A DNA stretch of 64,000 bases from CAWBOY01 sp963790585 (GTDB lineage: Bacteria; Planctomycetota; Planctomycetia; Gemmatales; Gemmataceae). Where the stretch lies: positions 1,116,001 through 1,180,000 of the forward strand of contig CAWBOY010000004.1 in assembly GCA_963790585.1 (NCBI GenBank), given 5' to 3'. Positions 9,888 to 20,147 of this stretch are shown one piece after another (position 1 is the stretch's first letter; each line of letters starts with the position of its first letter). The position numbers and the translations under genes were made by a program. Below the pieces are notes generated by a model that was not told where the DNA came from, made no database searches, and saw nothing but the letters and a program-made list of their open reading frames with translations.

Positions 9888-10090
9888 TCCATTGATCCTC
9901 TAGTGCGGCGGAGAACGGCCTCTAGCTCGGCGCGGCGGTATAGCCGGTAGCGATTCATCGGGTGGCGACGCGGCCGCAGCTTCCTTGCTCGGTCCCAGTT
10001 GCGCAGCGTGGAAGGACAGACGTCGACGTATGCAGCGGCCGCCTTGACCGTCAGGTATTCGCCCACGTTCAGGGCGGCAATATTCGGCAT
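9884..10090 (-). CDS. Small MerR/excisionase-type DNA-binding protein
   Basis: 68 aa, almost entirely one winged helix-turn-helix of the MerR/excisionase type: YLTVKAAAAYVDVCPSTLRN, then the wing with RYRLYRRAELEAVL. It is the first gene of the operon with the KaiC-like ATPase and kinase, overlapping the ATPase start by ATGA. It may autoregulate the operon or be an output regulator controlled by the ATPase. It lacks an effector-binding domain. The C-terminal part is basic. Confidence 0.75.
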   Translation of the reverse strand: MPNIAALNVGEYLTVKAAAAYVDVCPSTLRNWDRARKLRPRRHPMNRYRLYRRAELEAVLRRTRGSME

Positions 10091-10389
10091 CTGTAGCGAC
10101 CTTGGTAAAGGTTATTAAGCCGTCCCCTCATCTTACGAGAACCAGCGCGGCGGGTTAGTCTTCTGAAGTGTTCCTTACCTCACTCTGATCGCATTCTGGC
10201 CCAAATACAGCCGATTTGTCATCCCAGTGCAGGTTGTTTGTTACACCGAGAATTCGGCATCGCGCGACCGTCTCTCGTTTTAGCCCGCGCCGGTATCATG
10301 GTCGTTTTCGGGGGGTGGAGCAACGCGGGTGACAGTCGCTGGTTTTCCCGCGGTGACGACGAATAGCGGGCGATCGCGGAGCGACTTAA
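10091..10389. other. Region upstream of KaiC operon and left of IS701 element
   Basis: About 300 bases with no convincing gene. It should hold the promoter of the HTH-KaiC-kinase operon near 10091-10190. The rest could be the lost 3' side of the beta-propeller gene that the IS interrupts, but I could not recognise any propeller motif in it. Confidence 0.4.
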
Positions 10390-10405
10390 TACTACAGCGC
10401 TACAA
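10390..10405 (+). repeat. Left terminal inverted repeat of IS701-type element
   Basis: TACTACAGCGCTACAA, the exact complement of the right end. It contains an inner GCGC palindrome. Confidence 0.9.
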
Positions 10406-10448
10406 TTGTATTCGCGGTCGTCTCTTACGGGATTCTCGGGCCGCCTGA

Positions 10449-11753
10449 TTACGCTGCTGATGGTACACAATGACTTCCGAAGTATGGACCAGCTCCGACG
10501 TCCCCCGGCGATTCGCCAGCCATACGCCGCACCGTTGGTTCAAGGCTCGACAGACTTGCTCCAGGGTTATCTCCGGGTTTTTCCCCCCGAAGCCGATCGG
10601 TATGTTCAGCTACGAAACCAAACACCAACAAACACAAAATCATATGACGCATCAACGCCACATAACTCCGTCCCTCAAAATGGCCAAAGCCAAGCTCCGT
10701 TTTGCTCACACGAAATGTATGCTCCACGTTCCATCGTTTGAATGCCACTCGTAACAACTTCTCCAACGGCGTCGCCGCCGACGCGTTCGACACAAAATAC
10801 TTCACCTCCGCTGTTGTCAGGTTACGGGCCACTACCAACCAGTAGCTCCGCTCTGTTACCTCGCCATCACGCACCAGATACACCTGACCCGATCGTACTT
10901 CCCACACTTGGTCCGCCATCGTCAGCCTGGTCAAAGTGATTCCCTGCCATTCTTGTTGGTTCAACGCTGAACTGTACCGCGATAGGTTATCGACACGTTT
11001 GCCTTTCCAACCGCCGCGTGGTGGCTGGCCCTTCGGCCGCCTCGTCAAACAACGAAAATTACGCGGTATTTCACCGATGTAGTACATGCCGTCACGAGTA
11101 TCCAAGTCCGCAAGGAAGGCCGGCTTGCTACCGTAGTATTCGTCAAACGTCATCCAGTCAAAATGGAGACCATTCGCTTCGGATCGGCTTAACTGCTCCA
11201 GGGCAATTCGCCATTTGGGTCGATAGACAATGTCATCAGGAATACTGGCTTGTTGACAACGTTCTCGGTCCTGACTCCATTGCTTGGGCAAAAACAAGTC
11301 GGCATCCACCAGCGTCTTGAACTGGCCATGCACGACTCCAAGATGGACGGTGACGATACCATTCTCCACCTTGCCAACGGACCCACAATACTGGCGATGC
11401 ACACCAGGAGTCTTGGTGCCTTTCTTGACCTGACTGGTTTCGTCAATGATGCCGATACGCCCAAGGTCGTCGGCTGTGATAGGTGCAGCCTGTTGAGCAA
11501 GGCGTTGCTGCAACTGGTTGCGTAGACGATCCTGATCCCAGACATGATCTCGTAGAAACTCCTGGAGGGTGCGGACGGCCGTACCTGAGGCCAGAGCGAT
11601 CGGCTCAATGCTCTTGCGTGGCAAGTCGGAGAGTAGTCCGCGGCAGTATGTGTTCAAGTGTTCACGCGTGCGGTCTTGGACGAAGCAATCCTCGAATTCA
11701 CGCAGGTAGGAAGTGAACGCCGGTCCCAGGGCCGCAATTTGTTCGGGAGTCAT
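10449..11753 (-). CDS. IS701-family DDE transposase
   Basis: About 434 aa. It has the DDE architecture of the family: the first Asp in GRIGIIDETSQVKKG, the second in FDWMTFDEYYG, and the catalytic Glu in RWNVEHTFRVSKTELGFGHF near the C-terminus. ATG 11753 is preferred because GGAGAACC lies just upstream and the protein then starts as MTPEQIAALGPAF; the longer frame to 11876 runs across the IS end. The gene appears intact, so the element may be active. Confidence 0.88.
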   Translation of the reverse strand: MTPEQIAALGPAFTSYLREFEDCFVQDRTREHLNTYCRGLLSDLPRKSIEPIALASGTAVRTLQEFLRDHVWDQDRLRNQLQQRLAQQAAPITADDLGRIGIIDETSQVKKGTKTPGVHRQYCGSVGKVENGIVTVHLGVVHGQFKTLVDADLFLPKQWSQDRERCQQASIPDDIVYRPKWRIALEQLSRSEANGLHFDWMTFDEYYGSKPAFLADLDTRDGMYYIGEIPRNFRCLTRRPKGQPPRGGWKGKRVDNLSRYSSALNQQEWQGITLTRLTMADQVWEVRSGQVYLVRDGEVTERSYWLVVARNLTTAEVKYFVSNASAATPLEKLLRVAFKRWNVEHTFRVSKTELGFGHFEGRSYVALMRHMILCLLVFGFVAEHTDRLRGEKPGDNPGASLSSLEPTVRRMAGESPGDVGAGPYFGSHCVPSAA

Positions 11754-11811
11754 GATGGTTCTCCGCTGTAACAGCTGTACTGTGGATAGCTTATGCAGCT
11801 GGATGCGGATT

Positions 11812-11827
11812 TTGTAGCGCTGTAGTA
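11812..11827 (-). repeat. Right terminal inverted repeat of IS701-type element
   Basis: TTGTAGCGCTGTAGTA, the exact complement of the left end; the beta-propeller reading frame enters the IS here and stops shortly inside it. Confidence 0.9.
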
Positions 11828-12861
11828 TTAGTGAGTTGTGTAACTTTGCCATCGAGCGTCGTCTGGAACAGTTCAACGTTTTTGCCGGCCTTCGCCGTGA
11901 AAAAGACCGTCATTCCATCTCGGGACCACGCGGGCAAGTCGCTGCTGCCACCGTGAAAATCGAACACGTCGAGGAACTCAATAACGCCTCGGTAGCCGTT
12001 GCGGTCGGCGAGTTTCTTCAGCCCGGTGCCGTCAGCCCGAACGATGTGCGGATGGCAGTTGTAGTGTTGGCCGCTGACGAAGAGCAGCCACTTTCCGTCG
12101 GGCGACCATGTCGGTACGAAGTCGAATGAGTTGGCGGTCTTGATGTGTCTCTTGTTCGAACCGTCCAGATTGGAAACGTAGATTTGATAATTCTCGTGGT
12201 AACAGATGAGCTTGCCATCCGGGGAGGCGTTGTATCCATAGGCAAATCCGGCGTCTTTACCCGCCACATCCCGCTTGTTTCGACCATCGAGATCCATTAG
12301 ATGGGGTTTGGAAATGCCTTTGATAAGCGGGGTGAAGCCCAGACCACTGCCGTCCGGGAGGAAGAACAACCCGGCATTGTAATGGCTGACTCGGTCCACC
12401 GCCGTCAGGTTCACAAACTTACCTGAGCGGAGGTCGAGCAAGTAGGAGTCGAGTTTCCACATGCCTTCGTCCATACGGAACTGTTTGTGCTCCTCCTCCC
12501 ATTTCGCGTTCTCGGGTGATTCCCAACCGAGCCCGATAATTGCTTTCTTGCCATCCGGCGACCAGCCGGCAAACTGCGTCCAGGTGTCCGGTTCTTTCGA
12601 CATCTCCTCGGCGATCGGTCGTCGGCCAGAGCCGTCGGATTTCACGACCATGGCTCGCATCGTGCGGATGTTGGCGTACCGTCCTCCAGGCAGGTTCGTG
12701 CGCAACTCCGTGTAGCCGATAAGGGTGTCCGGTTGCGGGTCTTGCAAGGACGGGGCCAAGTCATCCGCAGGGCGTGCTAGCGCTAACGAGGCCGCCGCGA
12801 CGAGAACGAGGAATAAGATAGGAAGGCGTCGAAATGTCCGATGCAACACGTTCCGAGTCAT
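11828..12861 (-). pseudogene. Secreted PD40 beta-propeller (TolB-like) protein, 3' end cut by IS
   Basis: Starts with MTRNVLHRTFRRLPILFLVL and more hydrophobics ending ALARPAD, a good signal peptide, so it is exported. The body carries PD40/WD40-like blades, each with the SPDG-type turn: GWSPDGKKAIIG, ASPDGKLICYHENY, TWSPDGKWLLFVSG and AWSRDGMTVFFTAKAG. The frame reaches GKVTQLTNTT and then enters the IS701 end, so the last blade or more is missing. A second ATG lies 12 bases upstream at 12873. Related planctomycete proteins are thought to act as periplasmic scaffolds; the precise role here is unknown. The truncated product might still fold if only the last repeat is lost. Confidence 0.75.
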
Positions 12862-12873
12862 AGTCAACTCCAT

Positions 12874-13112
12874 TCGTGGCCGCCATTTGCACCGCGGAAT
12901 CGGTGAAGGCATCAGCAATTGACCGCTACGCCAATACGATATCACAATGATGTTGCCTGAGAAGCGGTCCCGGCGCAAGTATGCTGCATTCGCTGCTTTA
13001 GCACCGGATCCGTTATCAGCCATTCGTACCGATTTGTTCTCGCGTCGGCGCTGTCTGGGTTGTTTAATACCAACTCGACGAGTCACAATCCGCGTCCTTC
13101 GGAGCCGCCACG
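12874..13112. other. Divergent intergenic region between propeller gene and hsdR
   Basis: About 240 bases between divergent genes, so it should contain promoters for both. GGAG at 13101 serves the TTG start of hsdR. I see no clear operator. Confidence 0.4.
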
Positions 13113-15883
13113 TTGACGCCCGAACAGAAAGCACGGCAGCAGATCGATCGGCAGCTCGAGCAAGCCGGCTGGAAAGTTCAAGACTTCGAAGAGATGAACA
13201 TCTCGGCGGGGCCGGGTGTTGCCGTCCGTGAGTTTCCGCTCAAGACCGGCTTCGCGGATTACATGCTCTACGCCAATGGCAAGGCAATCGGCATCGTCGA
13301 AGCCAAGCCGGCGGGTCATTCGTTGGTCGGGATCGATACGCAAACGGGCAAATATCTCGATGGCTTGCCGAAGAATCTGCCTCACTATCGCCTGCCGCTT
13401 CCGTTCGGCTACGAATCAACCGGGGCCGTGACGCTGTTCCGCAACACGCTCGAAATCGACTCGCGGAGTCGCGCTGTCTTTTCGTTCCATCAACCGGGCG
13501 AGCTGGTCCGGCTTGTCGGCCTCGATCAGCAAGTGCGGACGCTGCTCCGCGCTTTGCCAGCGATCAATGAGCGGGATCTCTGGCGGGCCCAGATCGAGAG
13601 CATTCAAAAGCTCGAGCAATCGCTCGCCAGCAACAAGCCACGCGCCCTCATTCAAATGGCGACCGGCTCTGGGAAAACATTCACCGCCGTCAATTTCTGC
13701 TATCGGCTCATCAAGTTTGCCAAGGTGCGGCGCATCCTGTTCCTCGTTGATCGCAATAATCTTGGCAAGCAAACGCTCGACGAATTTCAGAAGTTCCAAA
13801 GCCCGTACAACGGCTACAAGTTCACCGAGGAATATGGCGTCCAGCAGCTCAAGCGCAACACCATCGACCCGCCGGCGAAAATCTGCATCACAACGATTCA
13901 ACGCCTTTATTCGATCTTGAAAGGCGAAGATGAGTATGCCGAGGAAAACGAGGAAGGCTCGCTCTTTGAATCGGCCAGCTCGTTCCTCAAGGAACCGTTG
14001 CCCGTCGTCTACAACGCCAAGGTTCCGCCCGAGATGTTCGACTTCATCGTCGTCGATGAATGCCATCGCAGCATTTACAACATCTGGCGCCAGGTCCTCG
14101 AATACTTCGATGCCTTCCTGATCGGCCTGACCGCCACGCCGACGCCGCAGACGATCGGCTTCTTCAATCAAAATCTGGTGCAAGAGTACAACCAGGAACG
14201 GGCCATCATTGATCGAGTCAATGTCGGCTACGAAGTCTTTCGCATCGAGACCGAGATCAGCAAGAACGGGCGCGACTCGTCAAAGATCCGAAAGTGTTCG
14301 TGCCGCATCGCGATCGCCGAACGCGAAAGATGCAGGCCAAGCTGCTCGACGAGGATCTCGTCTATAGCGCGAAGCAACTCGACCGCGACGTCGTGAACCT
14401 GGACCAGATTCGCCTGGTCGTTCGCACGTTCAAAGAGCGACTGCCGGAGATCTTCCCAGGCCGCACCGAGGTTCCCAAGACCCTCGTCTTCGCCAAGACC
14501 GATTCGCACGCGGACGACATTGTTACGACCATTCGGGAAGTGTATGGCAAAGGGAACGATTTCTGCACCAAGATCACGTCCAAATCGGACAAGCCGCATG
14601 AGCGCTTGCAGGAGTTTCGCAATTCGTTCCATCCGCGTATTGCCGTCACGGTCGATATGATCGCCACGGGAACGGATGTCAAGCCTCTAGAATGTCTACT
14701 ATTCCTACGCGACGTGCGCTCGCTGACCTACTTCGAGCAGATGAAGGGCCGAGGCTGTCGCGTCATCGACTCGGATAAGCTGCAATCGGTGACGCCCGAT
14801 AGTCGGCAAAAGACGCATTTCGTCATCGTGGATGCGGTGGGCGTTTGCGAAAGCCTGAAATCGACGAACAAGCCACTCGACCGCAAGCCGAACGTAGCCT
14901 TGGCCGCCCTGCTCGATCTGGCGGGTAAAGGTGCCGTCGAAGCCGACCTCGTTTCCGCCCTCGCCGATCGGCTGACAAAGCTCGATCAAAAGCTGACCGA
15001 CGAGCAACGGGCCGAGGTCGAGAAAATCGCCGGCCAACCGATCGCCGCGCTGAGCGCGGGACTGCTGCAAAGCATCGACCCGGAGACGATCGCACCTCTC
15101 GCCGAAGCTAAATATCAGCTGGCGAAGGATCAAGAGCCGACCGAAAAGCAACTCGACGAAGTGGAACACGAGCAAATGTCCAATGCTCTGAAGCCGTTCC
15201 ACAATCCGAGGCTCCGCGACAAGCTCACCGAGGCCAGGCGCGATCTCGATCAGGTGATCGATGAGCAGACACCCGATAAACTGCTCCGCGCCGGTTTCGA
15301 CGTGGCCGCCCTCGAAAAGGCCCGCTCGATGCTGACCAGCTTCAAGAAGTTCATCGAGGACAACAAGGACGAGATCGAAGCCCTCCAGGTCTTGTACAGC
15401 TTGCCCTACCGCGCCGGCCTGCGCTTTCGGCATGTCAAAGAACTGGCGAGCAAGTTAAACCTGCCGCCGTTCTACGTTGACCCGAACCGGCCTGAATCGC
15501 TGTCCCGGCTCTGGCAAGCCTACGAAGCGGTCGAACCGGACAAGGTACGCGGCAAGGGCGGCAAGCAGCTCGTTGACGTTATCGCTTTGGTCCGCCACGC
15601 CATCGACCCGAACACGCCGCTCGCTCCGGTCGGCATGACGGTTGCCGAGCGTTACCAACAATGGCTGGCCGAAAAGAAGACAGCGGGCGTCACGTTCACC
15701 GCCGATCAGCGCAAGTGGCTTGACGCGATCAAGGACCATATCGCCAGCAGCCTGAATATCGAGCAAGATGATCTCGAAGAAGTGCCGTTTAACACGATCG
15801 GCGGACTCGGGCGGGCGTATGAATTATTTGGCGAGGAGCTCACCGGCATCCTCGATGAACTCAATTTGAGGTTGGCGGCATGA
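13113..15883 (+). pseudogene. hsdR: HsdR, type I restriction motor and nuclease subunit, one frameshift
   Basis: The DNA translocase/endonuclease of a type I system, about 920 aa if intact. N-terminal PD-(D/E)xK nuclease (GFADYMLY then IVEAKPAG), SF2 helicase with Walker A MATGSGKT and DExH box VVDECHRS, then the second RecA domain (TVDMIATGTDVK, MKGRGCRVI) and a long helical C-terminus. TTG 13113 has GGAG upstream. The frame breaks near 14270: after EISKNG the natural sequence KVFVPHRDRRTRKMQAKLLD is in another frame. One added G in the GGG run at 14278-14280 gives NGARLVKDPKVFVPHRDRR and restores the family consensus, so a homopolymer error is likely. The stop overlaps the hsdS start (ATGA). 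Confidence 0.85.
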
Positions 15884-17402
15884 GTCTTTGGCCGACATTT
15901 ACAATCAAAGATCTAACCACAAAAGTCGGTAGCGGTGCGACCCCGCGCGGAGGCGAGGCTTCCTACAAGGAATCCGGTACGCCCTTGATCCGTTCATTGA
16001 ATGTGCATTTCAATGGATTTCGATATGAAGGACTGGCATTTCTCGATGATGCCCAGGCAGACGAGCTAAAGTCTGTCGAGGTTCGACGGGACGACGTCTT
16101 GTTGAATATCACCGGGGCCTCGATTGGTCGAGTTACTCAAGCGCCTTCCGATTTAGATGGGGCGAGGGTCAGCCAACACGTCTGTATTATCCGACCAATC
16201 GATGTTTTGAAGCCCGCGTTCCTCCGTTGGTATTTGAATTCGCCAGCTCAACAGTCGTTAATTAATAGAGAACAAACAGGAGCGACACGGCAGGGACTGA
16301 CGAAAGAAAAGATCCTGAACTTCGTCGTCCCCGTCCCATCGTTGACTGAGCAGACTCGCATTGTCGCCAAGATCGAGGAACTCTTCTCCAACCTGGATGC
16401 CGGGGTTGCGTCACTGAAGCGGGCGAAGGCGAACTTGAAGCGTTACCGTGCCGCCGTCCTCAAAGCCGCAGTCGAAGGCAAGCTCACGGAAGCATGGCGG
16501 GCCGCGCATCCCGACGCCGAACCCGCCTCGAAGCTCCTTGAACGGATCCTGACCGAACGCCGCCAAAAGTGGGAAGCCGACCAGCTCGCCAAATTCACCG
16601 CCGCCGACAAGCCGCCGCCAAAGGGTTGGCGTGAGAAGTATGTGGAACCGTCGCCGCCGGATACAACGGGGCTGCCGGAATTGCCGGAAGGGTGGTGTTG
16701 GGCGAGTTCGACACAGGTCTGTGAACGCATACAGGATGGTACGCATTTCTCGCCAGGCGAAAATGACCAACTCGGCGAAGGGCCGTACCCATACATAACG
16801 GCCAAGAACGTGAAGCCGTGGCGACTCGACCTCACAAAACTCACTTTTCTAAAGGAGGCTGTTCATCGTCCCATCTACGACCGTTGTGATGTGCGAAATG
16901 GCGACGTGCTACTGGTGAAGGACGGGGTTAATGCAGGAGATGCGGCCATCAACAATGTTTCTGGTGAGATCAGCCTTTTATCAAGCGTGGCATTCTTTCG
17001 ACCATTTGACGGAATTCTTGGAGCGCATTTCTTACTCACCTATCTACAAAGTCCTGTCGGGAACAGGAATTTACTTGGCAACCTCACAGGTACAGCGATT
17101 CGTCGTATTATTCTTCAACGAATCCGAGCCTTGCCTATTCCGATCGCCCCAACGGATGAGCAAAAACATGTTGCTGAAGAGGTTGCAGAATGTCTTTCGC
17201 AAATTGAAAAAGCCGAGGCGGTAATCTACCACGGTTTGTTGCGTGCTACGCGCCTTCGGCAAAGCATCCTCAAACAAGCGTTTGAGGGGAAGCTGGTGCC
17301 GCAGGATCCGAGGGATGAACCCATCTCGAATTCCTTGCTTGCAGAACTGGCTGCGAACCAACAGGCGGCATCGAAAAAAAAAAGGAACGGGTCGACTCAT
17401 GA
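15880..17402 (+). CDS. hsdS: HsdS, type I specificity subunit (fused downstream as read)
   Basis: Two target-recognition domains with the usual conserved helices: the first ends PSLTEQTRIVAKIEELFSN and the second PIAPTDEQKHVAEEVAECLS, followed by QSILKQAFEGKLVPQDP. About 500 aa, normal for HsdS. It dictates the DNA site recognised by the restriction-modification complex. The C-terminal KKK is encoded by an A10 run at 17374-17383. As read, the frame continues through it into the ATPase gene, making a 1054-aa fusion. With one extra A the protein would end ASKKKKERVDS at a TGA at 17400-17402, which is the natural-looking terminus and the end I give. Confidence 0.85.
17374..17383 (+). other. A10 slippery tract at the hsdS/ATPase junction
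   Basis: Ten consecutive A between the codons of HsdS Ser and Arg. Ten A fuses HsdS to the ATPase; eleven terminates HsdS at 17402; nine leads to a stop at about 17443. Runs this long are known sites of RNA polymerase slippage and also of sequencing error. Confidence 0.7.
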
Positions 17403-17427
17403 AGCTGACAGTCACCGAGGGGAGCCA

Positions 17428-19044
17428 ATGGATGCCAAGATAGGTGCGCTGCTTGCGCCCTTTCTTCCTGGGGAACGACTAGCAATCAGGCTTCATTCGC
17501 TCCATTTTGATGGCGCGTTTCGGAGCTTGTCGAACGTCGCCCTGGAATTCAATCGCCGGTATCGGCAGGAAGTGCCGGTATCCCCGATTTGCCTTGTTGG
17601 ACTCAATGGCTCGGGCAAATCAAACCTGATCGAGCTTCTGGCAATCATCCTGTGCGATCTGGAATTGTCGCTGATTGGGTATGAAAAGATTCCGCCATCC
17701 ATCAGGCAGATGCGAGGAACTCCTTTTGTGCTCGCATTCAGCATCACACCGAAGAAAGGCAAGAGTGACGGCATCCTTTACGTCCGACGCATCACTAATC
17801 CGAAGGCAGGAGTCCAGTTCAGCCTGTCATACGAGGGTGCGGAGCACGTCGTCACCGAAACGGAGATGCAACTTCAACTTCTCCCGACTCGGGTCGTCTC
17901 TTACTCATCCGGCCTGAACGAAACTCTCAGCATCCCATTCTTTCGGAATCAAGCGTACTACTCGGAGCAGGTTACCCAGGAGGCATTCGGCAAGCGAAAG
18001 CCTGTGGACGGTCAGATCAGGGACATAACGACGACCTACATCGACTACGATTGCAACGCTGCGATCCTGCTTGCCAACTTCCTTTTTCGCACGCCTCATC
18101 AGTTGTCAATTTTTAAGAAGGCGATTCGGGTCAAAGGACTTGAATCCTTCTCGATCTCTTACCGCCTGAAGCGTCCACTAGGTGGCCGCTCGGTGGAGTT
18201 GACGACGGAGCTTAAGGAGATTCTCAAGAAACTAAAGGGGTGTGCTACCAAAGTAACTGCCCTTCCAGCGGTCGAAGGCGAGCAGTTCCACTTTACCGTA
18301 GATCGGGACACGATACGCAATCTCAAAGAGGGCTTTGGAACGGCGGCGGAGTTTTTCACTTGTCTCAACAAGTGGTCTCAGCTCAACTCGCTGTCACTGT
18401 CTAAACGTGATCGAGAGTATTACCTTCGATCCGAAGACTCATCGGCGATGCTAAAGCGGCCACCGTCGGTAAGCCGAGAGCACTGGATTTTCCTCATTGA
18501 CGATGTTCAGCTTTCGCTTTCCTCGCCAGACACAGTCGTAGGCTACACCGGCCTCAGTGATGGAGAGCATCAGTTTGTCCAAGTCTTCGGATCGTTCCTT
18601 CTCTTCGATGAGCCTGGAACACTGTTCTTATTCGATGAGCCAGAAACCCACTTCAACCCGCAGTGGCGGCGTTTCTTCGTGGACTTCTTGAATCAGATTG
18701 AGACGACCAAGCGGCAGGAGATAGTCATCTCGACGCACTCGCCCTTTGTCGTGTCGGGGTGCCGGAAGGAAGGGGTTTTTAAGTTCAAACGCAGCGGCGA
18801 AGCCATCACGATTGGCCGCTGCTCGCTGGAAACATTTGGCTGCTCCTACGAGGTGCTTCTTGCCGAGTTGTTCGAACTCACCGCCATGATCTCCGAGCTG
18901 GCAGTCCTCGAAATGAAAGAGATCCTGAAGAAGGATGATGCCAACGAGATTGTTCGAGATGCCGCGAAATTTGGCGAATCGATGGAAAAGCGGTTTCTCT
19001 TTGAGCGGGCAGCAGAGATTCGGAATAAGGACGGCCAAAAATGA
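17428..19044 (+). CDS. ABC-type (OLD/PtuA-like) ATPase embedded in restriction operon
   Basis: About 538 aa. Walker A is GLNGSGKSN near residue 60, the ABC-like signature is GLSDGEHQ, Walker B is FLFDEPETHFNPQW and the H-switch is ISTHSPFV: the ATPase pattern of the SMC/RecF/OLD group that includes RloA and PtuA. I believe it matches the restriction-system-associated AAA ATPases found inside type I loci. ATG 17428 has GAGGGGAG upstream; it is also in frame with hsdS. The stop overlaps the HNH gene start (ATGA), and an ATPase/HNH pair is the architecture of Septu-type defence. Probable role: sensing damaged or foreign DNA and licensing the partner nuclease. Confidence 0.8.
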   Translation: MDAKIGALLAPFLPGERLAIRLHSLHFDGAFRSLSNVALEFNRRYRQEVPVSPICLVGLNGSGKSNLIELLAIILCDLELSLIGYEKIPPSIRQMRGTPFVLAFSITPKKGKSDGILYVRRITNPKAGVQFSLSYEGAEHVVTETEMQLQLLPTRVVSYSSGLNETLSIPFFRNQAYYSEQVTQEAFGKRKPVDGQIRDITTTYIDYDCNAAILLANFLFRTPHQLSIFKKAIRVKGLESFSISYRLKRPLGGRSVELTTELKEILKKLKGCATKVTALPAVEGEQFHFTVDRDTIRNLKEGFGTAAEFFTCLNKWSQLNSLSLSKRDREYYLRSEDSSAMLKRPPSVSREHWIFLIDDVQLSLSSPDTVVGYTGLSDGEHQFVQVFGSFLLFDEPGTLFLFDEPETHFNPQWRRFFVDFLNQIETTKRQEIVISTHSPFVVSGCRKEGVFKFKRSGEAITIGRCSLETFGCSYEVLLAELFELTAMISELAVLEMKEILKKDDANEIVRDAAKFGESMEKRFLFERAAEIRNKDGQK

Positions 19045-20147
19045 TCTTTGGATTGAGTTATATCCAAACGCATAAAGTTTATCGACTCCACGAGGCCTTC
19101 GACCACTTCATTCAGAAGGGGTGCGATCAAGCTACGTTCGAGGCTCACTGCTTCCCAGACTGGTTTGCGCCAGTATTCAAAGCCTGCCCCAAATTGCAAG
19201 AGCTTTCAAAGAAAGTGTGGGATGCGCTCAAGGCCTCCAGTCAAGACCTTAGTCGAGTGAAGACCATGTGGAGCGTGCTCGGTGCGGTCGAGAAACTATG
19301 CAGTGACCTAACACATCCGCTTAATTTTGACCAACCGACAGACTCGACAAACGACGCCATTCGCAGGCTATTCGACTATCTTTATAACGACTGCTTGGGG
19401 GTAAAGGCGTTCAAGAAGTCATTTGGCGACATCGACGCTCATTACAAACAGTTTCGCGAAGAATGTGCGACAGTGTGCCCATTCTGTGGACTCGAGTCGT
19501 ATCCCGATGTCGGCTGCGGCTACCGAGCGGCATACGATCATTACCTCTGTCGCAGTATCTATCCCCTTCTCTCTGTCTGTTTTCTCAATCTGGTACCTGT
19601 CTGCGATAGCTGCAACAGAGCTCCGCAGAAGGGAGGCAAGGATCTACTCAGGAACGAAAAAGGAGTTCGCAGAAAGGCTTACTACCCATTCGCGAGAGTA
19701 ACGGGGCTAAAAATCGCCCTGAAATGGAGGAAGAGACGTAGCCCAGGAAGTCCAGGCCACTGTGAATTGTCAATCGAACCTATCAACCCTGCAGAATACG
19801 ACCAAGTTCAAACTTGGATCACGGTATACCGTATTCCTGAGCGGGCCGCCGCTCGGATTCAATCAAATGACGAGATATGGCTCAAGTCTATTCTTCGGCA
19901 TCGAGATTTTACTGAAAGGCCCACGGTGAAGGATCTCCGTCAACTATTTCGAAGGGAAGCAGAGGCTCTGGTAAAACCTATTGTACTTCGGCAAGAAACA
20001 GACGCTCTTTACAAACACAGTTTGTTTACATATTTCGCCGATTATGCAAGTGATGCGGAGGTAGAAGGTATTTCTCAGATTGCAACTGGCCGGGCAGTGC
20101 ATACCCCTATTGGTATCGACTCAACCACAGGAGGGAATGTATCATGA
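19041..20147 (+). CDS. HNH-type nuclease partner of the ATPase
   Basis: 368 aa. The centre (~140-205) has a zinc-bound HNH/beta-beta-alpha signature: VCPFCGLES, then YDHYLCRS with the candidate catalytic Asp-His, then VPVCDSCNRAPQKGG, giving two CxxC pairs around the His. The N-terminal third is helical and unrecognised. It starts inside the ATPase stop and ends inside the hsdM start (both ATGA), so it is tightly coupled into the operon. By analogy with PtuB it is the effector nuclease of the pair; whether it cuts DNA or RNA cannot be told here. Confidence 0.78.
   Translation: MIFGLSYIQTHKVYRLHEAFDHFIQKGCDQATFEAHCFPDWFAPVFKACPKLQELSKKVWDALKASSQDLSRVKTMWSVLGAVEKLCSDLTHPLNFDQPTDSTNDAIRRLFDYLYNDCLGVKAFKKSFGDIDAHYKQFREECATVCPFCGLESYPDVGCGYRAAYDHYLCRSIYPLLSVCFLNLVPVCDSCNRAPQKGGKDLLRNEKGVRRKAYYPFARVTGLKIALKWRKRRSPGSPGHCELSIEPINPAEYDQVQTWITVYRIPERAAARIQSNDEIWLKSILRHRDFTERPTVKDLRQLFRREAEALVKPIVLRQETDALYKHSLFTYFADYASDAEVEGISQIATGRAVHTPIGIDSTTGGNVS

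Larger units (their letters stand above)
10390..11827 (-). mobile_element. IS701-family insertion sequence, ~1.44 kb, with intact ends
   Basis: A complete-looking element: one DDE transposase between perfect 16-bp terminal inverted repeats, TACTACAGCGCTACAA at the left (10390-10405) and its complement at the right (11812-11827). Flanking tetranucleotides are TTAA on the left and TTAG on the right, close to a 4-bp duplication but not identical. It sits at the 3' end of a beta-propeller gene, whose last codons now run into the IS. Confidence 0.88.

Noticed and set aside
10219..10389. The missing 3' part of the beta-propeller gene on the far side of the IS
   Set aside because: No SPDG-type blade is recognisable in any frame there, so the continuation cannot be shown.
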